Assembly (NCBI GenBank): GCA_046318595.1 | Contig: JBKCTV010000070.1 | Coordinates: 1-14,009, forward strand | DNA length: 14,009 bases | Direction of reading: 5' to 3' | Origin: DAITMV01 sp046318595 | Lineage (GTDB): Bacteria > Pseudomonadota > Gammaproteobacteria > Burkholderiales > Burkholderiaceae_B | In this document: positions 1 to 7,469 of the stretch, piece by piece | How the letters are laid out: each line of letters starts with the position of its first letter | Position numbering within the stretch: the stretch's first letter is position 1 | The notes under the pieces: model-generated | Told to the model about the DNA's origin: nothing | Databases searched by the model: none | The model's input: the letters and a program-made list of their open reading frames with translations, nothing else | Translations under genes and position numbers: made by a program

Positions 1-481
1 CATCGCCTTCGTAGGCTTTCAGTAAGGCCCGCGCCACGGGTGCCATCCAACTGATTTTCCCGTTCAGCGGATCGACCTCATCCAAACCGACGATCGTGAT
101 GTCGATGGTCTGCCCCGCTTTATTCAAGTATTTGACAGAAGCCCCGAAAAACACCTGATCGCGGTTGGCCGGCCGGCTCGGATCGACCACCTCGGCCAAT
201 TCGAGACGCTTGGTGAGAAAGCGGATACGCCGATCGATTTCCCGCAGACGTTTCTTGCCATAGAGATAATCGCCATTCTCCGAACGGTCGCCATTGGATG
301 CTGCCCACGATACGATGCTGACCGTCGCCGGGCGTTCGACATCGAGCAACTGGAGCAGCTCTTCCTTGATTCTTGCGTGACCGGCAGGCGTGATGTAGTT
401 TTTACTGCCGGCCGGCAAGGCCGGACCGGCGGCCTGCTCGTCGTCATCCGGCTCGGACGCTTTGACAACAGCTTTGTTCAT
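1..481 (-). CDS. greB: Transcription elongation factor GreB (3' end cut by window edge)
   Basis: GreB enters the RNA polymerase secondary channel and stimulates cleavage of backtracked transcripts, rescuing stalled elongation complexes. The reading frame starts at ATG 481-479 and is open to base 1, so about 160 residues are visible and the last part of the C-terminal domain is missing. An acidic, disordered-looking extension (residues 1-27, with a DDDE run) precedes the coiled-coil domain. The coiled-coil tip carries GDRSEN with Asp65 and Glu68, the acidic pair that coordinates the catalytic magnesium in Gre factors. The segment YGKKRLREIDRRIRFLTKRL (74-93) and the VFFGA motif opening the C-terminal domain are typical of GreB rather than GreA. 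The gene begins 50 bases after the cheB stop on the same strand, so read-through is possible. The Shine-Dalgarno sequence is weak. A TAGAAT at 505-510 resembles a -10 box but has no good -35. Family assignment is firm; the operon link is inference. Confidence 0.93.
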   Translation of the reverse strand, partial: MNKAVVKASEPDDDEQAAGPALPAGSKNYITPAGHARIKEELLQLLDVERPATVSIVSWAASNGDRSENGDYLYGKKRLREIDRRIRFLTKRLELAEVVDPSRPANRDQVFFGASVKYLNKAGQTIDITIVGLDEVDPLNGKISWMAPVARALLKAYEGD

Positions 482-531
482 GGCGGTACCAGGGGTAAAG
501 CCCGATTCTAAAGCACATCCCCGCAAGGACG

Positions 532-1608
532 CTAAACCACAGCGGGACGCCGTAAGCGCTGCATCAGATGCGCCAAGATTTGCTTCGGAATCTGCTCAAG
601 CGACACCACCTCGTGCGCGGCGCCGAGCGCGATCGCTTCGCGCGGCATGCCGAACACGACGCAACTGGCTTCGTCCTGACAAATGTTATAGGCACCGGCT
701 TCGCGTAGCCGCAGCATCGCCTGGGCACCGTCTTTACCCATGCCGGTAAGCATCACGCCGGTGATCTGCCGGCCCGCCAGCGCCGCCCCGGAGTCGAACA
801 ACACTTCCACCGAGGGTTTATGGCGATTGACCGGTGGGCCGTCCTGCATCAGACACACCAAGCCGTTGGGCCCCCGGCCGAGCTTGAGGTGCCGGTCGCC
901 CGGGGCTATATAAGCATGCCCTGGCAAAACCGCATCGCCATGCGCCGCTTCCTTGACAGCGATAGCGCATAGCTGATCGAGGCGCTTGGCGAAGCTTTTC
1001 GTAAACCCGGCGGGCATGTGCTGGGTGATCAAAACCGCCGGGCAGTCCAGCGGCATTTGTTGCAGGACGATGCGCAAAGCTTCCGTGCCGCCAGTGGACG
1101 AACCGATCATGATCAGCCGGTCCGTCGGGCTCAGCACGCCGGTCCTCGTCACATTTGGTAAGACCTGGCGGAACAAGGCGTTCGTCAGGCCGTTATGGCG
1201 CCGCACGCGATGGCGCGCGGCATACGCCATACGAATTTTTTCGATGATGTCCTGCGAGTCGTTGAGCAAGCCATGCCTGAGGGCGAGCTTGGGCTTGTGC
1301 ACGAAGTCGATCGCACCCATTTCCAGCGCGCGCAGCGTGATGCTGGCCCCCTTTTCGGTCAGCGACGACACCATGATTACCGGTAGGGGCTTGTCCTGCA
1401 TCAGTTTTTCGAGGAACTGCAAGCCATCCATATTGGGCATTTGAATGTCGAGGGTGATGACGTCTGGTGTGTGCAGCCGGATCATTTGCTGTGCCGATAT
1501 GCCGTCCGCAGCGTCGGCAATCACCCGCATATCGGGCTGTGCGTCAATAATGCGGGCCAACGCGTGTCGGATCAGTACGGAATCGTCAACCACCAGAACG
1601 TTGATCAT
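532..1608 (-). CDS. cheB: Chemotaxis protein-glutamate methylesterase/glutaminase CheB
   Basis: CheB removes methyl groups from chemoreceptors (and can deamidate receptor glutamines), resetting signalling during adaptation. It is a cytoplasmic response regulator phosphorylated by CheA. The 358-residue protein has an N-terminal receiver domain (about 1-120) with Asp8/Asp9, phospho-acceptor Asp54, the Ser81-Ser82 switch region and Lys105. A linker (about 120-160) leads to the methylesterase domain (about 163-350). The catalytic triad is visible as Ser171 in GSSTGG, His197 in QHM and Asp293 in GMGKDG. Each is offset by seven from the Salmonella residues (164, 190, 286), so the enzyme looks intact. 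The ATG lies two bases after the cheR TAG stop and has no Shine-Dalgarno sequence of its own, suggesting translational coupling to cheR. Length is normal for the family. Confidence 0.97.
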   Translation of the reverse strand: MINVLVVDDSVLIRHALARIIDAQPDMRVIADAADGISAQQMIRLHTPDVITLDIQMPNMDGLQFLEKLMQDKPLPVIMVSSLTEKGASITLRALEMGAIDFVHKPKLALRHGLLNDSQDIIEKIRMAYAARHRVRRHNGLTNALFRQVLPNVTRTGVLSPTDRLIMIGSSTGGTEALRIVLQQMPLDCPAVLITQHMPAGFTKSFAKRLDQLCAIAVKEAAHGDAVLPGHAYIAPGDRHLKLGRGPNGLVCLMQDGPPVNRHKPSVEVLFDSGAALAGRQITGVMLTGMGKDGAQAMLRLREAGAYNICQDEASCVVFGMPREAIALGAAHEVVSLEQIPKQILAHLMQRLRRPAVV

Positions 1609-1610
1609 CG

Positions 1611-2510
1611 CTAAATTTTTTCGTAAATGGTTTTGCTCTTGAGCTTGAAGAGCGCATGGGCCATCGAAAAGTTTTCCGAGTGGCCAGCGAACAGCAGCGC
1701 ACTGCCTGTAAGTAAACCCGAAAAACGCTGCAATATTTTAAGCTGCACATCTTTATCGAAATAAATCAATACGTTACGACAAAAGATTGCATCAAAACCC
1801 GAGCGGATCGGCCATGAACGGTCGAGGAGGTTCAAAGGGCGGAAATTCATCAGCGCCTGCAGCTCGGGCTTGACCTTGAAAACCCCTTCGTTGGTGCCGG
1901 TGCCTTTGATGAAGTAGCGCTTCAGGATATCGGGCGGAATTTTCTCGACCTGCTCAGTTTTGTATATTCCAGCGCGGGCGATCGCCAACACCCGGGTATC
2001 GATGTCGGTTGCCAGGATCCGCACGGGCGGTGTCATGCTCTTAAACGCCTCCATCGCGGTAATGGCCATCGTATAAGGCTCTTCGCCGGTCGACGAGGCG
2101 CAGCACCACAACTCGATGCGCGGCCGGTCTTTGAGGCTGAGCAGGTAATCGGCCAATTCCGGAAAATGATGCGCTTCGCGGTAGAACGACGTCAGGTTGG
2201 TCGTCAGGGCGTTGACGAACTGCTCCCACTCCGCAGAATGCCGGCCGTTCAAGCCGTCCAGGTAATCGCAAAAGCGCACGTGCCCCGTGGCCCGCAGACG
2301 TTTCGAGAGCCTGCTATACACCATGTTCTGCTTACTGGTGGACAGCGAAATCCCTGCAAACTGAATAATTAACTCGCGTATCCGGTTGAAGTCGCGATCG
2401 GTAAACTCGAACTCGCGGTCTGCTGCTGTATCCGAAACGCCTTCGGTCGCGACGAACGGTGTTCGGTTTGGCCTCAGTTCGGAGAAATCAAAAAACGGAT
2501 TACGGCGCAT
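1611..2510 (-). CDS. cheR: Chemotaxis protein methyltransferase CheR
   Basis: CheR transfers methyl groups from S-adenosylmethionine to glutamates of chemoreceptors, opposing CheB. From the ATG at 2510-2508 the protein has 299 residues. The helical CheR N-terminal domain spans about residues 35-90. The conserved TNLTSFYRE stretch (about 105-112) precedes the Rossmann-like methyltransferase domain. The SAM-binding loop ASSTGEEPY (about 138-146), ATDID (about 167-171), FCRNVLIYF (about 243-251) and the C-terminal GHSE motif (about 276-279) are all present, so it looks active. A TTG at 2528-2526 would add six residues. I prefer the ATG because neither site has a convincing Shine-Dalgarno and the extra residues are not a family feature. 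It begins 41 bases after flgL and is followed by cheB with a two-base gap. No cheD lies between cheR and cheB. Confidence 0.96.
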   Translation of the reverse strand: MRRNPFFDFSELRPNRTPFVATEGVSDTAADREFEFTDRDFNRIRELIIQFAGISLSTSKQNMVYSRLSKRLRATGHVRFCDYLDGLNGRHSAEWEQFVNALTTNLTSFYREAHHFPELADYLLSLKDRPRIELWCCASSTGEEPYTMAITAMEAFKSMTPPVRILATDIDTRVLAIARAGIYKTEQVEKIPPDILKRYFIKGTGTNEGVFKVKPELQALMNFRPLNLLDRSWPIRSGFDAIFCRNVLIYFDKDVQLKILQRFSGLLTGSALLFAGHSENFSMAHALFKLKSKTIYEKI

Positions 2511-2551
2511 GCGGAGGTCCCACAACAAAATTTAACGGTTGATCGTCAGGC

Positions 2552-3502
2552 TCACAACATATTGAACAAACTTAGTTTGCTGACCTGCGCAAACGTTTTT
2601 TGGCTGGCTTCCAAAGCAAACTGGGTTTGCGATAAATCAGAAATGACTTTTGCGTAATCGACCGACACCGCTTCGGTAGCGATCCGCTGCAGCTCGTCGC
2701 TGGCACTGGTATTCAGGCTTTCGACAGTGTCGAGTTCGCGCAGGCGGCCGCCGATTTTGGTGCGGGCGAGTTGAAAGTGGTCGAAGGTATCGTCGATGGT
2801 CGAGCTTTGGCTGTTGATCATGCTTTGTACACTGGCGGACGTGCCACTTTTCAGCTCGTTGATCACTTTTTGTAAAGCGCTGAAGTAATTATTGCCCGTC
2901 GTGGTGCCGTCGCTGAACATATCGTTGGCAGTCACGCCGACGTCCAGCGAGCGGCTGGTCGAGATCGCCACTTTACGCACCGCCGTATCGCCTTGATATC
3001 GGTAATAGGTATCTGGATCGTCGTGGGCCGGGGTGCCGATCGGGGCATCCGCCGGCGCGGCATTGAACGGTGCAGTCGTTTCTTTATTGCCGGCGAACAT
3101 GTAGGCGCCGCTGTTCGACTTGCGATTGGCAATGCCCATGAGCTGCTGCATTTTCGCTTGCAAATCGCTGCCGAGAATTTTTTTGTCCGAGGTGGATAGC
3201 GTCGAGTTGTTTGCCGACACCAAGCTTTCCTTGATCGACTGCATGATCTCGGACGCGGAGCCCATGGCGGTATCGACTTCGTTCAACTGGTTTCGCAGGT
3301 TGGTGACATTGCGGTTGAACTGGGTATTTTGCGCAACGCCATCCTGGGCGGCGAGCGCCGTCGACATCGCCAGTGGGTCGTCGGACGGTTTGTTGATACG
3401 CTGGCCGCTCGAAACCTGGGTTTGCAGGGCGACCAAGACTTTTTGCTGACTGGAGATCGCGTTGATACCACGATCGAAAACCAATTGTGTACTGATGCGC
3501 AT
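2552..3502 (-). CDS. flgL: Flagellar hook-associated protein 3, FlgL (hook-filament junction)
   Basis: FlgL forms the second ring of the hook-filament junction, between FlgK and the first flagellin subunits. It is exported by the flagellar type III system with help from the chaperone FlgN. The 316-residue protein starts MRISTQLVFDRGINAI and contains the flagellin-like N-terminal helix pattern SSGQRINKPSDDPLA (about 32-46). A variable central domain follows, then a C-terminal helix with IATEAVSVDYAKVISDLSQ, the FlgL counterpart of the flagellin C-terminal D0/D1 region. The start is set by GGGAGG seven bases before the ATG. It lies 16 bases downstream of flgK, the usual flgKL pair. Length is normal (Salmonella FlgL has 317 residues). 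Confidence 0.97.
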   Translation of the reverse strand: MRISTQLVFDRGINAISSQQKVLVALQTQVSSGQRINKPSDDPLAMSTALAAQDGVAQNTQFNRNVTNLRNQLNEVDTAMGSASEIMQSIKESLVSANNSTLSTSDKKILGSDLQAKMQQLMGIANRKSNSGAYMFAGNKETTAPFNAAPADAPIGTPAHDDPDTYYRYQGDTAVRKVAISTSRSLDVGVTANDMFSDGTTTGNNYFSALQKVINELKSGTSASVQSMINSQSSTIDDTFDHFQLARTKIGGRLRELDTVESLNTSASDELQRIATEAVSVDYAKVISDLSQTQFALEASQKTFAQVSKLSLFNML

Positions 3503-3518
3503 GGTTGGGCCTCCCGAC

Positions 3519-5219
3519 TTAGCTGCTCATGAGGCTGACGACGGTATCGAACAGCTCTTTGGATAAAGAAATGACGCGGCCAGCGGCTTGATACGCTTGT
3601 TGATACTTGAGCAGATCGGCTGCCTCTTCGTCGAGGTTGACCCCTGAGGCCGATTGCAGGGCCTGCGTATTCTGATCCAGCACAGCCTCACGCGCAGCAG
3701 TCGCAGTCTGGATCTCACGCGTTTTGTTGCCGATCTGGCTGACCAGCTGGTTATAAGCAGCCGATAAGCTGAACCCTTTCGCACTAGTGCCGAACTGGTA
3801 GAGCACATCGGTATTTTGCAAAGCGGCCATCTCCAGCACATTGCTGTTGTCGCCCGGGCTGGCGGCCAACTTGGCCGTTGCCAGTTGGCCAGGGAGCGTC
3901 GCGATCACCTTCAGGTTTTTAGCCGCGTCGCGCGTCGGCATCAGGATGTAGCGATCGCCCTCGGCGGGCGTGCCGTTTAAGGTAAAGGTGACGCTGCCGT
4001 CGAGCTGGTAAGTCGGTGGAGTGGTCGAGTCGAGCGGCGGCAAATTGACGAAATCGTCGCCTGTGCCAAGCTTGCGATACGCCAGCGCACCGTTTTTGAC
4101 GGTCAACTCGTAGTCGTCGCCAGGCAGTTTGGACAAATCCAGACTGGTGACCGACACTTGCGCGTCGCCAGCGTTATTGGTGCGGCTCACGGCGCGGCTG
4201 TTACCTGTGCTGTTGAACAGCGCCAAGCCGGGATTGCCGACCTGATCGACGCCGCTTTGATTGATTTCGTTCATTTTTGCGCCGAGCTGCGCGGCAATCA
4301 GCCCCAAACCATTTTGATACTTTGCCAGCGGTCCTTCGCGAAACTTTAAATATCCACTTAGCGCGCCAGTTCCCAGGTCGCCGGGTGCAAACTGAACGAT
4401 TTTCTCGTTGACCGTGCCTTCGTTCAAACGCAAACCGATCTGCATATCCTCCGGGTTGGAAGGGTCGCGTTCGGCCACCAGGTTAAAATTTTTATCCTTG
4501 ATGACAACCGCCTGGCCATTGCCCAGAAAAACGTTGAGCGCCCCGTCGTTCTGCTTGACGATCGTCGTTTGCACTTGACCAGACAATTCCTTGATGAGCG
4601 CATCGCGCTTGTCGAGCAGATCGTTCGGCGGCCCGCCGCCCAGGCCCTGGTTCAGTGCAAAGACGACCTGTTTGTTGACCTCGGCGATTTGCGACGTCAG
4701 CGAATTGATGGAAGTGACTGAGGTTGCCACCTGGGCGTTGGTGCCGGACCGCAAGTCGGTCATGGCCTGACTCAGCGAATTGAAACGATTGGCCAATGCC
4801 CCGCTGGTGGACAGCAGGTTCTGGCGTGAGGTACTGTCGTTCGGCTGAGTGCTCAAGTCCTGCACGGCGTTGAAGAAGTCAGTCAAAGCGGACGACAGGC
4901 CGGCGTTGGAGTCCGCGAATAAATTGTCGACCTTACTGATCTGGTTATTGTAGGCGGAATAAAACGACGCATCGGAATTCGACTGCATGACTTGCTGGCC
5001 GAGAAAATCGGAATAGTTACGCCGCACTTCCATGATTTGCACGCCCTGCCCGACATAACCGAACGAGAAGCTTTGTGCCGCGCTGGCGTTTTGCACGACG
5101 GTCTGGCGCGTGAAATCTTTGTTGTTCACGTTCGAGATGTTGTGCGATACCGTGGATATCCCTGCCTTGGCGGCTGATAAACCCGTAAGCGCGATACCGA
5201 ATACCGATGAGGCCGACAT
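3519..5219 (-). CDS. flgK: Flagellar hook-associated protein 1, FlgK (hook-filament junction)
   Basis: FlgK (HAP1) caps the completed hook and is the first junction protein, joined to FlgL on the filament side. The 566-residue protein opens with the rod/hook-type D0 motif GLSAAKAGISTVSHNISNVN followed by FTRQ, and closes with the conserved segment NLDEEAADLLKYQQAYQAAG and an LFDTVVSLMSS tail. The middle carries large variable domains, including repeats of hydrophobic/beta character around residues 340-440. A strong purine-rich Shine-Dalgarno (AGGGGGGA) precedes the ATG. It starts 45 bases after flgJ. That gap contains GCCGTTAA (minus strand, 5252-5245), a 7/8 match to the sigma-28 -10 box, but I see no matching -35 element. 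FlgK is slightly longer than the Salmonella protein (553), within family range. Confidence 0.97.
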   Translation of the reverse strand: MSASSVFGIALTGLSAAKAGISTVSHNISNVNNKDFTRQTVVQNASAAQSFSFGYVGQGVQIMEVRRNYSDFLGQQVMQSNSDASFYSAYNNQISKVDNLFADSNAGLSSALTDFFNAVQDLSTQPNDSTSRQNLLSTSGALANRFNSLSQAMTDLRSGTNAQVATSVTSINSLTSQIAEVNKQVVFALNQGLGGGPPNDLLDKRDALIKELSGQVQTTIVKQNDGALNVFLGNGQAVVIKDKNFNLVAERDPSNPEDMQIGLRLNEGTVNEKIVQFAPGDLGTGALSGYLKFREGPLAKYQNGLGLIAAQLGAKMNEINQSGVDQVGNPGLALFNSTGNSRAVSRTNNAGDAQVSVTSLDLSKLPGDDYELTVKNGALAYRKLGTGDDFVNLPPLDSTTPPTYQLDGSVTFTLNGTPAEGDRYILMPTRDAAKNLKVIATLPGQLATAKLAASPGDNSNVLEMAALQNTDVLYQFGTSAKGFSLSAAYNQLVSQIGNKTREIQTATAAREAVLDQNTQALQSASGVNLDEEAADLLKYQQAYQAAGRVISLSKELFDTVVSLMSS

Positions 5220-5264
5220 GATTCCCCCCTATGACACGCTAGGTTTAACGGCAGCTTTGCGAAA

Positions 5265-5603
5265 TCATGAATGCTTGCCTTGCAACTGCTTGGCGATCAC
5301 GCTGGCCAAACCGACCCCGCGTGCCGATAAACCCTGCACCATATGCTGGTCTTGCATGCTCTGAAAAGTTTTCCCGGCTTCGCTCTCGAACAAACCACCC
5401 TGCGGCAAAGCCTGACGCATGCTTTTCAAGACCATGTCGAGAAAGACCGACTCAAACTGACGCGCGGTTTGATCGATCGCTTTTTGAAACTCGGGCGAGC
5501 TGGCGTCCGCCTTGGCGAGGTTTTTGAGGTTGCTCAGGTCGCGCGCGTCGAGCCCAAGGCTTTTTTGTGCGCTGCCGAGCACCGAAGCAGATTTGGTATT
5601 CAT
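5265..5603 (-). CDS. flgJ: Flagellar rod assembly protein FlgJ, single-domain (rod-capping half only)
   Basis: The N-terminal FlgJ domain caps the growing rod in the periplasm and is needed for rod polymerisation. This protein has only 112 residues. It contains the rod-binding pattern FESVFLDMVLKSMRQALP (about 50-67), then GGLFESEAGKTF and the QMVQGLS-like segment near the C terminus, and ends with IAKQLQGKHS. The C-terminal glucosaminidase (muramidase) domain of Salmonella FlgJ (316 residues) is absent. Only 45 bases separate the stop from flgK, so no remnant fits. The ATG at 5603-5601 overlaps the flgI TGA by one base (TGATG), with GGAGG seven bases upstream inside flgI. A TTG one codon earlier is an alternative but less likely start. 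A separate lytic enzyme must open the cell wall for the rod, or assembly proceeds without one (inference). Confidence 0.93.
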   Translation of the reverse strand: MNTKSASVLGSAQKSLGLDARDLSNLKNLAKADASSPEFQKAIDQTARQFESVFLDMVLKSMRQALPQGGLFESEAGKTFQSMQDQHMVQGLSARGVGLASVIAKQLQGKHS

Positions 5604-6733
5604 CAAATGACCTCCAGCTCGGCGCGCAGGCTGCCGGACGCCTGCATGGCTTGCAAAATCGACACCAGGTCCTGAGGGTTTGCGCCCAGCGTGTTGAGTG
5701 CCTTGACGACATCCGACAACTTGGCCGCGCCATCGAGTTGAATCACATTACCGCCGTCCTGCTTGATTTGAATGTCGGTCTGCTGAGTCACGGCGGTTTG
5801 TCCGGCCGCCAGGGCATTCGGCTGGCTGACGACCGGCGTGGCCGTGATCTGCACAGAGAGGTTGCCATGGGCAACCGCGCAGGCCGCCAGGCCGACCGCC
5901 TGATTCATCACGACCGAGCCGGTTCGGGCATTGACGATGACCTTGGCGCTGCTCGCCGAGCGCTCGATGCTGAGCTGCTCGAGTTCGGCCAGAAAAGCGA
6001 CGCGGGCGTTCGGATCGAGCGGCGCCCGCACCTCGACGATGCGGCCGTCCAATGCTTTGGCCGTGCCATCGCCAAACTTTTTATTGACGGCGTCGGCCAT
6101 GCGAATGGCATTCGAAAAATCCGTCTGCATCAGTTCCAGCCGCAAGCTATCGCCCAATGCGAACGGCGTGGCGACGGCGCGCTCGACGAGCGCACCGTTC
6201 GGAATGCGCCCAGCCGATAAATGGTTAACGACCGTTTTCGACCCACCGGCCGAGGCGCCAGCGCCGCCGACGATCAGCTGCCCTTGCGCCAAGGCATAGA
6301 CTTGGCCATCCGCGCCTTTTAGGGGGGTCAGCAACAAAGTGCCGCCACGCAAACTTTTGGCGTTGCCGATCGACGATACCGTCACGTCGATTGCCTGACC
6401 GGGCTGCGTAAACGGCGGCAGCTGCGCAGTCAACATGACCGAGGCAACATTTTTTAGTTGCAGGCTGCTGCCTGGCGGCATGTTGACGCCCATCTGGCCG
6501 AGCATAGATTGCAAGCTTTGTGTGGTGAAAGGAGTTTGCGTGGTTTGATCGCCTGTGCCGTCCAGGCCGACGACCAGGCCATAGCCGAACAAGGCGTTGG
6601 GCCGCACGCCGTTGACCGACGCCAAATCGCGGATGCGCTCGGCGCCAGCGCTTGAAGCAAAACCGGTAAGCACACCGACGGCGATACAAACTTTAAAAAC
6701 CAAGCGGCAGAGCGAATTCGAAATATTCATCAT
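5603..6733 (-). CDS. flgI: Flagellar P-ring protein FlgI
   Basis: FlgI forms the periplasmic P-ring around the distal rod. It is secreted by Sec and chaperoned by FlgA. From ATG 6733 the precursor has 376 residues with a signal peptide: positive n-region, hydrophobic core and AGA before ERIRDLAS, with likely cleavage after residue 31. The mature protein opens with the conserved ERIRDLASVNGVRPNALFGY and GLVVGLDGTGDQT, and ends SLRAELEVI. It has only one cysteine after the signal peptide (Cys285, in AACAVAHGNLSV). The C-terminal position that is Cys in the enterobacterial protein is Ser368 here, so that disulfide cannot form. A second ATG directly follows the first. A TTG 14 codons further upstream would lie inside flgH and spoil the signal peptide. 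The start is two bases after the flgH stop without a clear Shine-Dalgarno, suggesting coupling. Confidence 0.96.
   Translation of the reverse strand: MMNISNSLCRLVFKVCIAVGVLTGFASSAGAERIRDLASVNGVRPNALFGYGLVVGLDGTGDQTTQTPFTTQSLQSMLGQMGVNMPPGSSLQLKNVASVMLTAQLPPFTQPGQAIDVTVSSIGNAKSLRGGTLLLTPLKGADGQVYALAQGQLIVGGAGASAGGSKTVVNHLSAGRIPNGALVERAVATPFALGDSLRLELMQTDFSNAIRMADAVNKKFGDGTAKALDGRIVEVRAPLDPNARVAFLAELEQLSIERSASSAKVIVNARTGSVVMNQAVGLAACAVAHGNLSVQITATPVVSQPNALAAGQTAVTQQTDIQIKQDGGNVIQLDGAAKLSDVVKALNTLGANPQDLVSILQAMQASGSLRAELEVI
5611..5615 (-). promoter_or_regulatory. Ribosome binding site for flgJ inside flgI
   Basis: GGAGG on the minus strand, within the last codons of flgI, lies seven bases before the flgJ ATG at 5603. 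It supports that ATG, which overlaps the flgI TGA by one base, over the TTG one codon upstream. Confidence 0.75.
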
Positions 6734-6735
6734 GA

Positions 6736-7419
6736 TCAAAACGGTAAAAAACTTAAAAATGCGCGCGACAGCCAACCCATGACCAGCGCCGAGTCGACAG
6801 CGCCCTTGCCACGGTATTCGATGCGCGCATCGGCGATCTGCGTCGAATTGACGACATTGCCGACCAGAATGGTGGCCGGGTTGACGACGCCATACAGCCG
6901 AACGTATTCGAGCTCGCGGTTAGTGCCGAGCTGTTTTTCGCCGGCGACGCGCAGGTTGCCGTTGGGCAGTACCTCCAACACGGTAGCGGTCAAGGTGCCG
7001 CTCATCAGATTGTTGGCGGTGCTCTGGCCTTTGCCGTCGAACTTTTTACTGCTGGACGCCGTTCCATTGATCGCGTTCAGATCATTTCCCGGTCCGAATA
7101 AACTTTGAATCAGCGGAACGCCGATGCTGGCGGAGTCAGATCGGCTGGCCGAGGTACCATTATTCTGCGAAGCGCTGACTTTTTCATTGATGACGATGGT
7201 AATCGTGTCGCCGACCATGCGGGCGCGGCGGTCCTCGAACATCGGCCGATACGTCGCGACCTGATAAATGCCGCCGCTCGGTGCCGCCAGGGGCAGCGCA
7301 GCAGGTTCGGGGCGCGCGGTCAACGCAATCGGAAAGTCGACTTTTGGGTTAAACGTGTCGCAAGCCGCTAAAGTAAGCGCCAGCGCAGTCGTTAATCCGA
7401 TAGAGAAAATCCGTTTCAT
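6736..7419 (-). CDS. flgH: Flagellar L-ring lipoprotein FlgH
   Basis: FlgH is an outer-membrane lipoprotein that forms the L-ring bushing around the distal rod. Starting at ATG 7419-7417 the precursor has 227 residues, with a compact lipoprotein signal (MKRIFSIGLTTALALTLAAC) whose lipobox LAAC places the lipidated cysteine at residue 20. Mature-region landmarks are FEDRRARMVGDTITIVINE (about 61-79), the low-complexity Ser/Ala/Asn stretch after it, GTLTATVLEVLPNGNLRVAGEK and the C-terminal NVVNSTQIADARIEYRGKG, all typical of the family. An upstream in-frame ATG at 7449-7447 would add ten residues (MRAIAHRAAG). I prefer the internal ATG because it gives a standard-length signal peptide, but neither start has a strong Shine-Dalgarno. 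Its stop is two bases before flgI. Confidence 0.95.
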   Translation of the reverse strand: MKRIFSIGLTTALALTLAACDTFNPKVDFPIALTARPEPAALPLAAPSGGIYQVATYRPMFEDRRARMVGDTITIVINEKVSASQNNGTSASRSDSASIGVPLIQSLFGPGNDLNAINGTASSSKKFDGKGQSTANNLMSGTLTATVLEVLPNGNLRVAGEKQLGTNRELEYVRLYGVVNPATILVGNVVNSTQIADARIEYRGKGAVDSALVMGWLSRAFLSFLPF

Positions 7420-7469
7420 ACCCGCCGCCCGATGTGCAATAGCTCTCATGGTCGCAAATCATTTAAAAA

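Noticed and set aside
5567..6220. Long plus-strand open frame (217 codons) opposite flgI
   Set aside because: It is antisense to a well-supported flgI, its product is Arg/Gly-rich without recognisable domains, and such frames are common opposite GC-rich genes.
6734..6775. TTG start of flgI upstream, giving 390 residues
   Set aside because: It would overlap flgH and add a stretch that spoils the normal signal peptide. The tandem ATG at 6733/6730 fits the family.
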